A DNA stretch of 5,269 bases from JACZSB01 sp965372015 (GTDB lineage: Bacteria > Fidelibacterota > Marinisomatia > SCGC-AAA003-L08 > TS1B11): NCBI GenBank assembly GCA_965372015.1, contig CBDVAP010000165.1, forward strand, positions 1-5,269. The letters run 5' to 3'. Shown here piece after piece: positions 1-5,269 of this stretch. The translations under genes were made by a program, and so were the position numbers. Under the pieces are notes generated by a model that had not been told where the DNA came from, made no database searches, and saw only the letters and a list, made by a program, of their open reading frames with translations. The stretch's first letter is position 1; the number at the start of each line of letters is the position of its first letter.

Positions 1-649
1 GTTCCTGGAGTACCCGCAATAGAGCACTGAGTTCCTCGGCCTGGGAAAGTAACCCGTGTTCCCGAGTCAAGGCCTGTTCTTCATCAGGGACAATCCGGGC
101 CTCCCGCAACTCGTTCAATTGAAACTGGCGCAGCTGCTGCTGGTCCCTTTCGTGATGTAGTTCCGATTCCAGTTGCCGGTACTCGTCTCGCACTTCAATC
201 AAGCGCCGGTAAGTGTCGCCCAACCGGCGCCGCTCAACCGACAAACCGGCATAAGCATCGAGGAATTCCAGGTGGGTGGCTACCCGCAGCAACGACTGGT
301 GCTCGTGCTGGCCGTGCAGGTCAACCAAGGGCGCGATCCGCTCTTCCAAGGTGGCCAGTTTCGCCGGTTCGTCGTTTAAGAAAATGCGGGAGGCCCCTCC
401 TACCCGGATCACCCGCCTGACCAGCCAGGTGTCCGGGCCTGCGCTGAGCTGCCCTTCAACCACGGCAGCCTTTTCACCGGTGCGCACGATCTCGCTGGAA
501 ACCCGGCCGCCCAGGAGCAAGCTCAAGGCCTCGATCAGGATCGACTTGCCGGAGCCGGTTTCACCGGAAATGATGTTCAGGCCTGCCCGGAAGGTGACTT
601 CCAGCTCCCGAACCACAGCCAGATTCTTAATGTACAGCCGACTGATCAC
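1..649 (-). CDS. recN: DNA repair protein RecN, N-terminal part (runs off the left edge)
   Basis: RecN is an SMC-like ATPase that acts early in recombinational repair of double-strand breaks on the nucleoid. Only the first 216 codons are in the window; the family is usually about 550-570 residues, so the rest lies beyond base 1. Visible features are a typical start (ISRLYIKNLAVVRELEV), the Walker A motif GETGSGKS at residues 29-36, the segment GGASRIFLNDEPA near 84-96, and the RecN hallmark DLHGQHEHQSLL at 110-121. A Gln/Glu/Arg-rich stretch from about 137 fits the start of the coiled coil. I chose GTG at 649 because it puts the first strand right after the initiator, as in other RecN proteins. 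A GTG at 679 is possible but would add ten residues unlike the family. The start lies 23 bases inside the VanZ-like gene, which suggests co-translation. The product is near certain; the exact start is less so. Confidence 0.95.
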   Translation of the reverse strand, partial: MISRLYIKNLAVVRELEVTFRAGLNIISGETGSGKSILIEALSLLLGGRVSSEIVRTGEKAAVVEGQLSAGPDTWLVRRVIRVGGASRIFLNDEPAKLATLEERIAPLVDLHGQHEHQSLLRVATHLEFLDAYAGLSVERRRLGDTYRRLIEVRDEYRQLESELHHERDQQQLRQFQLNELREARIVPDEEQALTREHGLLSQAEELSALLRVLQE

Positions 650-995
650 GCCGCTGCCACCATATATAACTGATTGCACCTAAAACCGCCCCAACCTGAT
701 CGGCCGACCAGTCGGCGAAAGAACTGTCCCGCCCGGGGATCAACATTTGGTAAAGTTCATCTAAGGCTCCGAACAGCCCGGCCAGGATGATCGCCAGGCC
801 CAGCAAATACCGGTCTTCGAGTCTAAGACTGGCGGCCGCCCGGTAGACCAGGATGCTGAAGACGGCATATTCCCCCAAGTGGATCAGCTTGTCGTACGAC
901 AGCCAACTGATATCGGGGAAACTCTTACCGGGGATGGAGGACAGGGCCACGATCAAGGCCGCATACAGCCCGGCCCATAGTAATTGACGGTTCAT
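627..995 (-). CDS. VanZ-like family small membrane protein
   Basis: This is a 122-residue, very hydrophobic protein with about four predicted membrane segments (roughly residues 4-21, 41-57, 63-82 and 101-115). It carries the conserved VanZ-like pattern: a short SSIPG after the first helix, DKLIHLGEYAVF at 35-46, and GALDELYQMLIPGR at 76-89 followed by SSFADWSADQVGAVLG. The family is named after the teicoplanin-resistance protein VanZ, but most members are single chromosomal genes of unknown role in the cell envelope, so resistance should not be inferred. ATG at 995 overlaps the nnr stop codon as ATGA. There is no good ribosome binding site of its own, so translation is probably coupled to nnr. 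Its 3' end overlaps the recN start by 23 bases. Family assignment is good; function is unknown. Confidence 0.88.
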   Translation of the reverse strand: MNRQLLWAGLYAALIVALSSIPGKSFPDISWLSYDKLIHLGEYAVFSILVYRAAASLRLEDRYLLGLAIILAGLFGALDELYQMLIPGRDSSFADWSADQVGAVLGAISYIWWQRRDQSAVH

Positions 996-2527
996 GCCGC
1001 GCCGTCATACCGCGCCAGGGCGGCAGGCAAATGTTCCAATATCTCAAGGGCGCTCATTCCTGACTCCCCCACCGCTGCCCGGGCCAGATCGCCGGCCCGG
1101 CCATGGATAAAGACGCCCATAATGGCCGCCTCATCGGGGCTGTAATTCTGGCTGAGGAACGTGCCGATGATCCCCGAAAGCACGTCACCGCTGCCGGCGG
1201 TGGCCATACCGGGATTGCCGGTGCTGTTGATGACAATATCGCCGCTGGAAAGCAAGGTCAGGGTGGGAGCGCCTTTGAGAACCACCGTATGGGGGAAATA
1301 AGAGCGTACCTCCGCCAGTACACCGGCTGGGTCACTTATGACCTCCTCCAGCTCATGGTCGAACAGGCGGGCAAACTCCAGAGCGTGCGGGGTCAGGACC
1401 AACGGTACGCCAGTGGCATTCAGCAGGTCCATGTTATCAGGAAAAGCCATTAGCCCGTCGGCGTCAAGTAAGATGGGGGCATCCAGATATTCGAAGATAC
1501 CCTGCACAAATTCCCGTACTTGAGGGCTGCGGGACAGGCCGGGACCCATCACCACCGCCGAACACCAATCCAGCGATTCCTGAATCGCCGCTACATGCTC
1601 GGGGAGGAAAATACCCCGTTGGTTGTCTTCTAAGCCCAAGGTGATCACCTCGGGCATGCTCAGGGCGTAAAGCTGTTGAATAGAGGCCGGGCAGGCCGTC
1701 AGCGTCAGTCCGGAACCGGAGAGCACGGCGGCCCGGGCGGTGAGCACCGCCGCACCGGTCATGCCCAGCGAACCGGCGATAACCAGGGTCTTGCCCTGGC
1801 GGTGTTTATAAGTCCGGCGGGCCGGCGGGCGGAACAGACGGGCAAAATCCGGCCCGGTAAATTGGAAGTGCCCGGTCTCGTCCTCGCTGATGTCCACGGC
1901 GGCCAACCCGATATCGGCTATCACCACCCTACCCGCCAGATCAGGGCCAGCGCTGATCAATAGCCCCAGCTTGGGGTGCCCCATGGTAACAGTGACATCC
2001 GCCTTGATCGCCGTCTCCCAGCTATGACCGGTATCAGCGCTCAGGCCGGTGGGAACATCCACCGCCAGGACCGGTCCCGGTTGTTCGTTGATGGCTTGCA
2101 CCCAGGCCTCCACCGGTTCGCTGAGAGGCCGGTCCACCCCGATACCCAGCAGGGCGTCGAGCACCAGGTTGCCGGCGGTCCAGGCTACATCTTCCGGCCG
2201 GGCCGACTGAAGCAGCTGCACATCCGCCTGCCGGTAGGTCTCCCCCACTACGGCATCCAGGTCCTCGATAGCGCCCAGCAGATGTACTGAGCAGTTGTAG
2301 CCCCAGCGGGCCATAAATCCGGCGGCGGCGATACCATCACCACCGTTATGCCCTTTGCCGCAGACCACTACCACCGGTCGGTCCGTATCCCCCCGGAGTA
2401 GTTTGGCCGCTTCCACGGCCACCACCCGGCCGGCATTGCGCATCAGGTCGATCTCCCCCAAGCGGCCGGTCCGCACGGTATGACGGTCAAGCGCCCTGGA
2501 ACGTTCGGTGTTGAATACACTAATCAC
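992..2527 (-). CDS. nnr: Bifunctional NAD(P)H-hydrate repair enzyme (epimerase + ADP-dependent dehydratase)
   Basis: The product repairs NADHX and NADPHX, the hydrated damage forms of NAD(P)H. The N-terminal YjeF_N half (about 1-220) interconverts R and S epimers; it shows GKGHNGGDG at 57-65, the probable catalytic Asp124 in LDALLGIG, and DVPTGLSADTG at 157-167. The C-terminal half (about 225-505) is the ribokinase-like ADP-dependent dehydratase. It shows QGKTLVIAGSLGMTGA at 244-259, GPG at 328-330, DADGL at 355-359, NPGMATAGSGDVLSG at 438-452 with the catalytic Asp448, and FIHGRAGD at 473-480. At 511 residues it matches full-length bifunctional Nnr proteins. The start is GTG at 2527, eight bases inside acpS, with a weak GGTAG six bases upstream. 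The usual LTPHPGE motif reads LTPHALE here (378-384), a change that may or may not matter. The acpS-nnr pair is a common bacterial arrangement. Confidence 0.96.
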   Translation of the reverse strand: MISVFNTERSRALDRHTVRTGRLGEIDLMRNAGRVVAVEAAKLLRGDTDRPVVVVCGKGHNGGDGIAAAGFMARWGYNCSVHLLGAIEDLDAVVGETYRQADVQLLQSARPEDVAWTAGNLVLDALLGIGVDRPLSEPVEAWVQAINEQPGPVLAVDVPTGLSADTGHSWETAIKADVTVTMGHPKLGLLISAGPDLAGRVVIADIGLAAVDISEDETGHFQFTGPDFARLFRPPARRTYKHRQGKTLVIAGSLGMTGAAVLTARAAVLSGSGLTLTACPASIQQLYALSMPEVITLGLEDNQRGIFLPEHVAAIQESLDWCSAVVMGPGLSRSPQVREFVQGIFEYLDAPILLDADGLMAFPDNMDLLNATGVPLVLTPHALEFARLFDHELEEVISDPAGVLAEVRSYFPHTVVLKGAPTLTLLSSGDIVINSTGNPGMATAGSGDVLSGIIGTFLSQNYSPDEAAIMGVFIHGRAGDLARAAVGESGMSALEILEHLPAALARYDGAA

Positions 2528-2876
2528 TAGTTACTACCAAAGCTGTGGCTACAGCATGATCGGCGGTATGGCTGATGGATAGCTGCAGGCTGGCATCTCC
2601 GCCCGTCCAATGGGCCACCGGTATTCCCTCGGGCGTGCGCTCAATGCCGACACTGGTAAATGGCAGCGGGTCCCGGGCGCCGGCGGCGTAGAGGGCTTTT
2701 TTCACCGCTTCCTTGGCGGCGAACCGCCCGGCAAAGTGGATTGCCGGCACCGGTTGACGGGCACAATAGTCGATTTCGGTAGTAGTGTAAATCCGGCGGA
2801 CAAAGCGGTCGGGCCACCGGGCTATCAAGTCCCGGATGCGGCGTACTTCAACGATATCTGTCCCGATGTAGATCAA
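2520..2876 (-). CDS. acpS: Holo-[acyl-carrier-protein] synthase
   Basis: AcpS transfers 4'-phosphopantetheine from coenzyme A to the conserved serine of acyl carrier protein, activating it for fatty acid synthesis in the cytoplasm. The 118-residue length is typical. Motifs are IGTDIVEVRRI at 4-14 with the Mg2+-binding Asp7, FAGRFAAKEAVKKAL at 48-62 with the second metal ligand Glu56, and the C-terminal SISHTADHAVA at 100-110. The start is a TTG at 2876, since the family motif begins only four residues in and no ATG or GTG lies close upstream in frame. This TTG overlaps the stop of the HAD gene as TTGA. With no strong ribosome binding site, expression probably depends on coupling to the upstream gene. 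The gene ends inside nnr. Both metal ligands are present, so it should be active. Confidence 0.96.
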   Translation of the reverse strand: MIYIGTDIVEVRRIRDLIARWPDRFVRRIYTTTEIDYCARQPVPAIHFAGRFAAKEAVKKALYAAGARDPLPFTSVGIERTPEGIPVAHWTGGDASLQLSISHTADHAVATALVVTSD

Positions 2877-3565
2877 GCCCGGTTGTGCCGGTCGACGATC
2901 TCGATCAGCTGGTAAATATCTTCTAAGACATAGTCGGCGCCGGAATGCTCCTCTTTACCGGTATGGCCGTACTTGGCGAAGGCGGTAAACATCCCCACGT
3001 TTCCAGCACCTACCAGATCGCGCTCAGGCCAATCCCCAACCATGATAGATTCGTTGAAGTTAACATCCAGCAGCCGGCAAATCTCGCGGAAAGGCGCGGG
3101 GTCCGGCTTATGCACATTGGTGTCGTCAAATGTGACCACGGCGTCGAACAGATGATGGAAGTTCAGGTAGCATAAGCGCATCCAGGCCTCCCGGCTGGGG
3201 GCATCGGACACGACACCTAACTTCAGTCCACTTTTAGCCAACTTCAATAACGTTTCGGTGACCCGCGGATACAGCAAGAGGGCGGCCTCCTTGGCTCGCC
3301 GGTAGGACACGATAGCCGAAGCCAGGAATTTATAATCTACCCCACCGGTCTCCTGGTTCAGGAAATCATTGAACACCTCCTGAAACTCATAGCCCTTATG
3401 GTCATAGATAGCCTTGATATCAGCGACGGCTTGGTCACGATCCAGCGGCAATCCGGCGGAAATCATTCCATCAACGGCGGCCCGCACCGAGGCATCTTTC
3501 ATCTTCATGAAATCCAACAAGGTATTATCCAAGTCAAAAATCACCGCTTTGATCGGTTTAATCAC
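2873..3565 (-). CDS. HAD superfamily hydrolase, subfamily IA
   Basis: This is a haloacid dehalogenase-type hydrolase, most likely a phosphatase acting on a small phosphorylated metabolite; the substrate cannot be read from sequence. Numbered from GTG at 3565 (230 residues), motif I is FDLDNT at 10-15 with nucleophile Asp11 and Asp13, motif II is VVSDAP at 118-123, motif III is Lys153 in HKPDP, and motif IV is VGDWPERD at 176-183 with two acidic residues. An all-helical cap of C1 type fills about residues 17-100. The layout resembles the TIGR02253-type group of IA hydrolases (from memory). The frame stays open to a GTG at 3595, but 3565 is preferred: it has GAGG six bases upstream, places motif I close to the N-terminus, and leaves the hairpin at 3589-3617 outside the gene. 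The stop overlaps the acpS start. All catalytic residues are intact. Confidence 0.9.
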   Translation of the reverse strand: MIKPIKAVIFDLDNTLLDFMKMKDASVRAAVDGMISAGLPLDRDQAVADIKAIYDHKGYEFQEVFNDFLNQETGGVDYKFLASAIVSYRRAKEAALLLYPRVTETLLKLAKSGLKLGVVSDAPSREAWMRLCYLNFHHLFDAVVTFDDTNVHKPDPAPFREICRLLDVNFNESIMVGDWPERDLVGAGNVGMFTAFAKYGHTGKEEHSGADYVLEDIYQLIEIVDRHNRA

Positions 3566-3571
3566 ATCCGA

Positions 3572-3575
3572 CCTC
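3572..3575 (-). promoter_or_regulatory. Shine-Dalgarno site deciding the HAD hydrolase start
   Basis: On the minus strand GAGG lies six bases before GTG 3565. The upstream candidate GTG 3595 has no comparable site at a useful distance, only an AGG directly abutting it. This supports initiation at 3565, giving MIKPIKAVIFDLDNT as the N-terminus. Confidence 0.6.
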
Positions 3576-3579
3576 AGTT

Positions 3580-3617
3580 TAATAAACAGCCCCACCCTGA
3601 TTTCTCACGGGCGGGGC
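3580..3617 (-). terminator. Candidate intrinsic terminator or attenuator between the TPR and HAD genes
   Basis: Read on the minus strand, GCCCCGCCC (3617-3609) pairs with GGGTGGGGC (3597-3589) with one G-U wobble. The stem continues after a single bulged G with TGA/TCA, closing on a GAAA tetraloop (3604-3601). The stem is thus about 12 base pairs and very GC-rich. It is followed by TGTTTATT, which is U-rich but not a clean run. It lies 30 bases past the stop of the TPR gene and upstream of the preferred HAD start. It could end TPR transcription, reduce read-through into the following operon, or protect the 3' end of the TPR message. The imperfect U tract is the main doubt. Confidence 0.5.
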
Positions 3618-3646
3618 CGGCAGCTGCTCCCGTCACGGGCGCCCTG

Positions 3647-4954
3647 CTAGTGCGAACCGTTCAATTGATCAAGTTCATAGCGGGCCGATTTCCTGATGGC
3701 GGCGTCGCGACCCTTGCCCGCGTTTCGAAACGCCTCCAGGGCCGCCTGGCGGTTCCCGAGGGCCTTCTCGGCAATCCCTTTCTCAAACCAGGCGTACTCG
3801 AAATTACGCTTTAATTCGGTGCTGCGCTTAGCCGCCTGTTGGGCCTCCGTATACCGGCCCAGGGCGTTGTAGGCCGCCGCCAGCCGCCAGGCGGTACGAT
3901 GGTCACGGCGTTTTAGATCGGCCGCTTTCCCCAATGGCACCAGGGCGTCCTCCCAACGCCCCTGCTCGCTATAGAACTCACCCAGATATTCGTGCGCGGT
4001 GGAGCTTTTCGGATTGGCGGCGATGGCGGCCTGGAAAGCTTTCTCCGCTTCCTTGGGGCGGTCCGATTTCAAAACTGCTCCCAGCCCCACCCAAGCTTTG
4101 TCCGCTTTCGGGTCATACGCAATGGCCTGGCGATAGGCCGCCTCCGCCTGATCGTGCTGGGCAGCGGTCCGGAAGATGTTACCCTTTTCCACTATCGCTG
4201 TGGTATAATCCGGCTTGATCTTCAGTACTTGATCCAAGGTTTTCAGGGCCTCATCGGTATCGCCCATGTTCTTATAACACTTGGCTAGGCGGAAGTAGGC
4301 CTTATGAAAGGTGGGGTCCAAATCTATGGCCTGCTCGTAGGAGGCCAGAGCTGCTTCCCAATCCCGCGAGTTGTAAAGCCGATTGCCCTTATTATATTCC
4401 TCCGCCACCAGCCGGTATAACGCTTTTGCATAGCTCTCGCTTTCGGGATTGAGCCGGCCGGCCTGCCGGAAGGCATCCGCCGCCAACCGGGGGCTACCGG
4501 CCTTGGTGAGCGCCAATCCCAGCCCGAAATGAGCAGAGGCAAAGCCGGGGAATTCACCAATGACTTTTTCGTACTCCCCGATAGCATCATCAAAATTGAA
4601 TCCATCGTAAGCACGACGGGCGCGACTCATCCCACTGCTGAGGGAGGCGATCCGTTCCGCCTTGGATCGAAATTCCTCATTACGCGGATCTTTCTCGATG
4701 GCCTTAGTGATATTTTCCTGAGCGCCCTTGAGGTTGTCCCGCTCCAAAAAGACCACACTAAGCTCAAAGAAGGCCGGAGCGTAGTTCTCGTCATCCGCGA
4801 TTATTGCTTGCAGCACCGATTCGGCCTGGGCCCAGTTACCGTCCGCCATCTCCGCCTGGGCCTGAGCCAGTCGCTTCTCCAAGTCCTGGACAGTCGGACC
4901 GCTGGCGGCGACAGCCAGGGTCATCAACAGGATTAGTGCATAGTATAACTTCAT
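3647..4954 (-). CDS. Exported tetratricopeptide-repeat protein
   Basis: This is a 435-residue protein with an N-terminal signal sequence: MKLYY, then a hydrophobic core at about 4-17, with likely cleavage after the AVAAS region near residue 18. The absence of a Cys in that region argues against a lipoprotein. The rest is almost all TPRs, about eleven 34-residue units at roughly 26-59, 60-93, 106-139, 140-173, 184-217, 218-251, 252-285, 286-318, 319-352, 353-386 and 387-420. Several end in the typical AI..DP or LKIKP pattern (for example AIEKDP, AIDLDP, AIAYDP). Short insertions break the register near 94-105 and 174-183. There is no enzymatic domain, so it is probably a periplasmic or envelope-side protein-binding scaffold; partners are unknown. 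The ATG at 4954 has AAGAGGA upstream with about nine or ten bases of spacing. The gene is separated from the downstream operon by a hairpin. Confidence 0.92.
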   Translation of the reverse strand: MKLYYALILLMTLAVAASGPTVQDLEKRLAQAQAEMADGNWAQAESVLQAIIADDENYAPAFFELSVVFLERDNLKGAQENITKAIEKDPRNEEFRSKAERIASLSSGMSRARRAYDGFNFDDAIGEYEKVIGEFPGFASAHFGLGLALTKAGSPRLAADAFRQAGRLNPESESYAKALYRLVAEEYNKGNRLYNSRDWEAALASYEQAIDLDPTFHKAYFRLAKCYKNMGDTDEALKTLDQVLKIKPDYTTAIVEKGNIFRTAAQHDQAEAAYRQAIAYDPKADKAWVGLGAVLKSDRPKEAEKAFQAAIAANPKSSTAHEYLGEFYSEQGRWEDALVPLGKAADLKRRDHRTAWRLAAAYNALGRYTEAQQAAKRSTELKRNFEYAWFEKGIAEKALGNRQAALEAFRNAGKGRDAAIRKSARYELDQLNGSH

Positions 4955-5143
4955 TCTGTGTGTTCCTCTTTTACCGGATCTAATTATGTTGCCCTGATGG
5001 ACGTTCGGTGTTCCTCTCTATTCAGCGCCCGGCCGGGGTCAGCTGTTGACAGCCTAAGCGGTCCTTTCCCAAGTTGGCCGCGACCATTCCGACCGGCCGA
5101 TTGCCAGATAACCCCGGCGGCACCACTGAATCAGTGCCGAAGG
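4955..5143. other. Non-coding leader region upstream of the TPR gene
   Basis: No convincing gene is seen here. On the minus strand AAGAGGA at 4970-4964 is the ribosome binding site of the TPR gene. The ten bases AGAGGAACAC occur twice (4969-4960 and 5017-5008), the second copy with no start codon near it. CATAAT (4988-4983, minus) resembles a -10 box at a sensible distance from the gene but lacks a matching -35. Short GC-rich palindromes such as CCGGCCGG near 5029-5036 are present. The promoter of the TPR gene probably lies here but cannot be placed with confidence. Confidence 0.5.
5118..5139. repeat. Inverted repeat (imperfect hairpin)
   Basis: CGGCAC (5118-5123) is complementary to GTGCCG (5134-5139). 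An overlapping alternative pairs CACTGA (5124-5129) with TCAGTG (5131-5136) around a single A. No run of T follows on either strand, so it does not look like a terminator. It could be a small structure or a protein-binding palindrome; no role can be assigned. Confidence 0.35.
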
Positions 5144-5144
5144 C

Positions 5145-5170
5145 CCCCCGCCTGTGGCGGGGTCCGGGAC
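5145..5170. repeat. GC-rich hairpin repeat, copy A
   Basis: This is one of two near-identical 26-base units at the right end of the window. CCCCGCC (5146-5152) and GGCGGGG (5156-5162) form a perfect seven-base-pair stem around TGT, followed by TCCGGGAC. It matches copy B at 23 of 26 positions, two of the three differences being in the loop. It resembles the REP-like intergenic repeats found scattered in bacterial genomes. Confidence 0.6.
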
Positions 5171-5171
5171 T

Positions 5172-5196
5172 TCCCGCTTCGCTATGCTGCGCGGGA
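5172..5196. repeat. Inverted repeat between the two hairpin units
   Basis: TCCCGC (5172-5177) is complementary to GCGGGA (5191-5196), leaving a 13-base loop. It sits directly after copy A and before a tandem pair of CCCTTCG (5201-5207 and 5209-5215). It is probably part of the same composite intergenic repeat rather than an independent element. Confidence 0.4.
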
Positions 5197-5239
5197 TAAA
5201 CCCTTCGACCCTTCGCCCACGCTCAGGACAGGCTCCGCT

Positions 5240-5265
5240 CCCCCGCCGATGGCGGGGTCCAGGAC
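5240..5265. repeat. GC-rich hairpin repeat, copy B
   Basis: This is the second copy of the 26-base unit. CCCCGCC (5241-5247) and GGCGGGG (5251-5257) pair around GAT, followed by TCCAGGAC. The stem is identical to that of copy A while the loop differs, as expected if structure is conserved. The flanking CAGGACAGGC at 5260-5269 also occurs at 5224-5233, so the array seems to continue past the window edge. Confidence 0.6.
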
Positions 5266-5269
5266 AGGC

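Noticed and set aside
276..683. Plus-strand open frame of 135 codons opposite recN and the VanZ-like gene end
   Set aside because: It lies antisense to a clear RecN N-terminus with intact Walker A and HGQHEHQ motifs; the translation is Arg/Ser/Thr/Pro-rich with no recognisable domain, as expected for a shadow frame in GC-rich DNA.
627..995. VanZ-like gene as a glycopeptide resistance determinant
   Set aside because: No vanA/vanH/vanX or regulator genes are nearby, and chromosomal VanZ-like proteins are widespread without a resistance role; only family membership is supported.
3566..3595. Ten-residue N-terminal extension of the HAD hydrolase starting at GTG 3595
   Set aside because: The start falls within the stable hairpin, lacks a spaced ribosome binding site, and adds residues ahead of motif I not typical of the family; GTG 3565 has a well-placed GAGG.
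3398..3814. Plus-strand open frame of 138 codons spanning the HAD/TPR gap
   Set aside because: It covers the ends of two well-supported minus-strand genes and the hairpin between them; the composition is unconvincing and no domain is seen.
4529..4936. Plus-strand open frame of 135 codons
   Set aside because: It is fully antisense to the signal peptide and first TPRs of the TPR gene and shows no family motif.
4983..5011. Possible sigma-70-type promoter for the TPR gene (CATAAT at 4988-4983, minus strand)
   Set aside because: At 16-18 bases of spacing no -35-like hexamer is present (ACACCG and its neighbours), so a -10 match alone is too weak to call.
5046..5051. Perfect TTGACA (plus strand)
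   Set aside because: No -10-like hexamer lies about 17 bases downstream and no plus-strand gene follows; it is probably a chance match next to a short palindrome.
5054..5269. Minus-strand frame open from the right edge to a TAG at 5056-5054 (71 codons)
   Set aside because: Most of it is translated hairpin repeat, rich in Arg, Gly and Pro, with no domain; GC-rich repeats often give such open frames, so it is probably not the end of a real gene.

Overview
The window is a compact bacterial segment in which every supported gene lies on the minus strand. It is moderately GC-rich. The genes are chromosomal housekeeping types, and I see no phage, transposon, CRISPR or tRNA/rRNA signature. The organism is probably a Gram-negative-like bacterium, perhaps from an uncultured lineage, but this is inference. 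It rests on an exported tetratricopeptide-repeat (TPR) protein, heavy use of GTG/TTG starts, and GC-rich hairpin repeats between genes. No marker here allows a firm taxonomic call.

In transcription order (right to left), the right end (about 4955-5269) is non-coding and ends in GC-rich repeated hairpins. Next comes a 435-residue secreted TPR protein (4954-3647). A gap of about 80 bases follows and holds a strong hairpin with a GAAA tetraloop and a U-rich tail, a plausible terminator or attenuator. Then comes a tightly packed run: a HAD-family hydrolase (3565-2873), acpS (2876-2520), a bifunctional NAD(P)HX repair enzyme nnr (2527-992), a small VanZ-like membrane protein (995-627), and the first 216 codons of recN (649 to beyond the left edge).

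From the HAD gene to recN every junction overlaps: TTGA (4 bases), 8 bases, ATGA (4 bases) and 23 bases. Four of these five genes start with GTG or TTG. This points to one operon with translational coupling. The functions are diverse: phosphate-ester hydrolysis, carrier-protein activation, NAD(P)H damage repair, an unassigned membrane protein, and double-strand break repair. They look like general housekeeping or maintenance rather than a single pathway.

I found no convincing new biological system. The points most worth a second look are the hairpin repeats at the right edge, the hairpin between the TPR and HAD genes, the VanZ-like gene wedged between nnr and recN, and the unusual recN start region.
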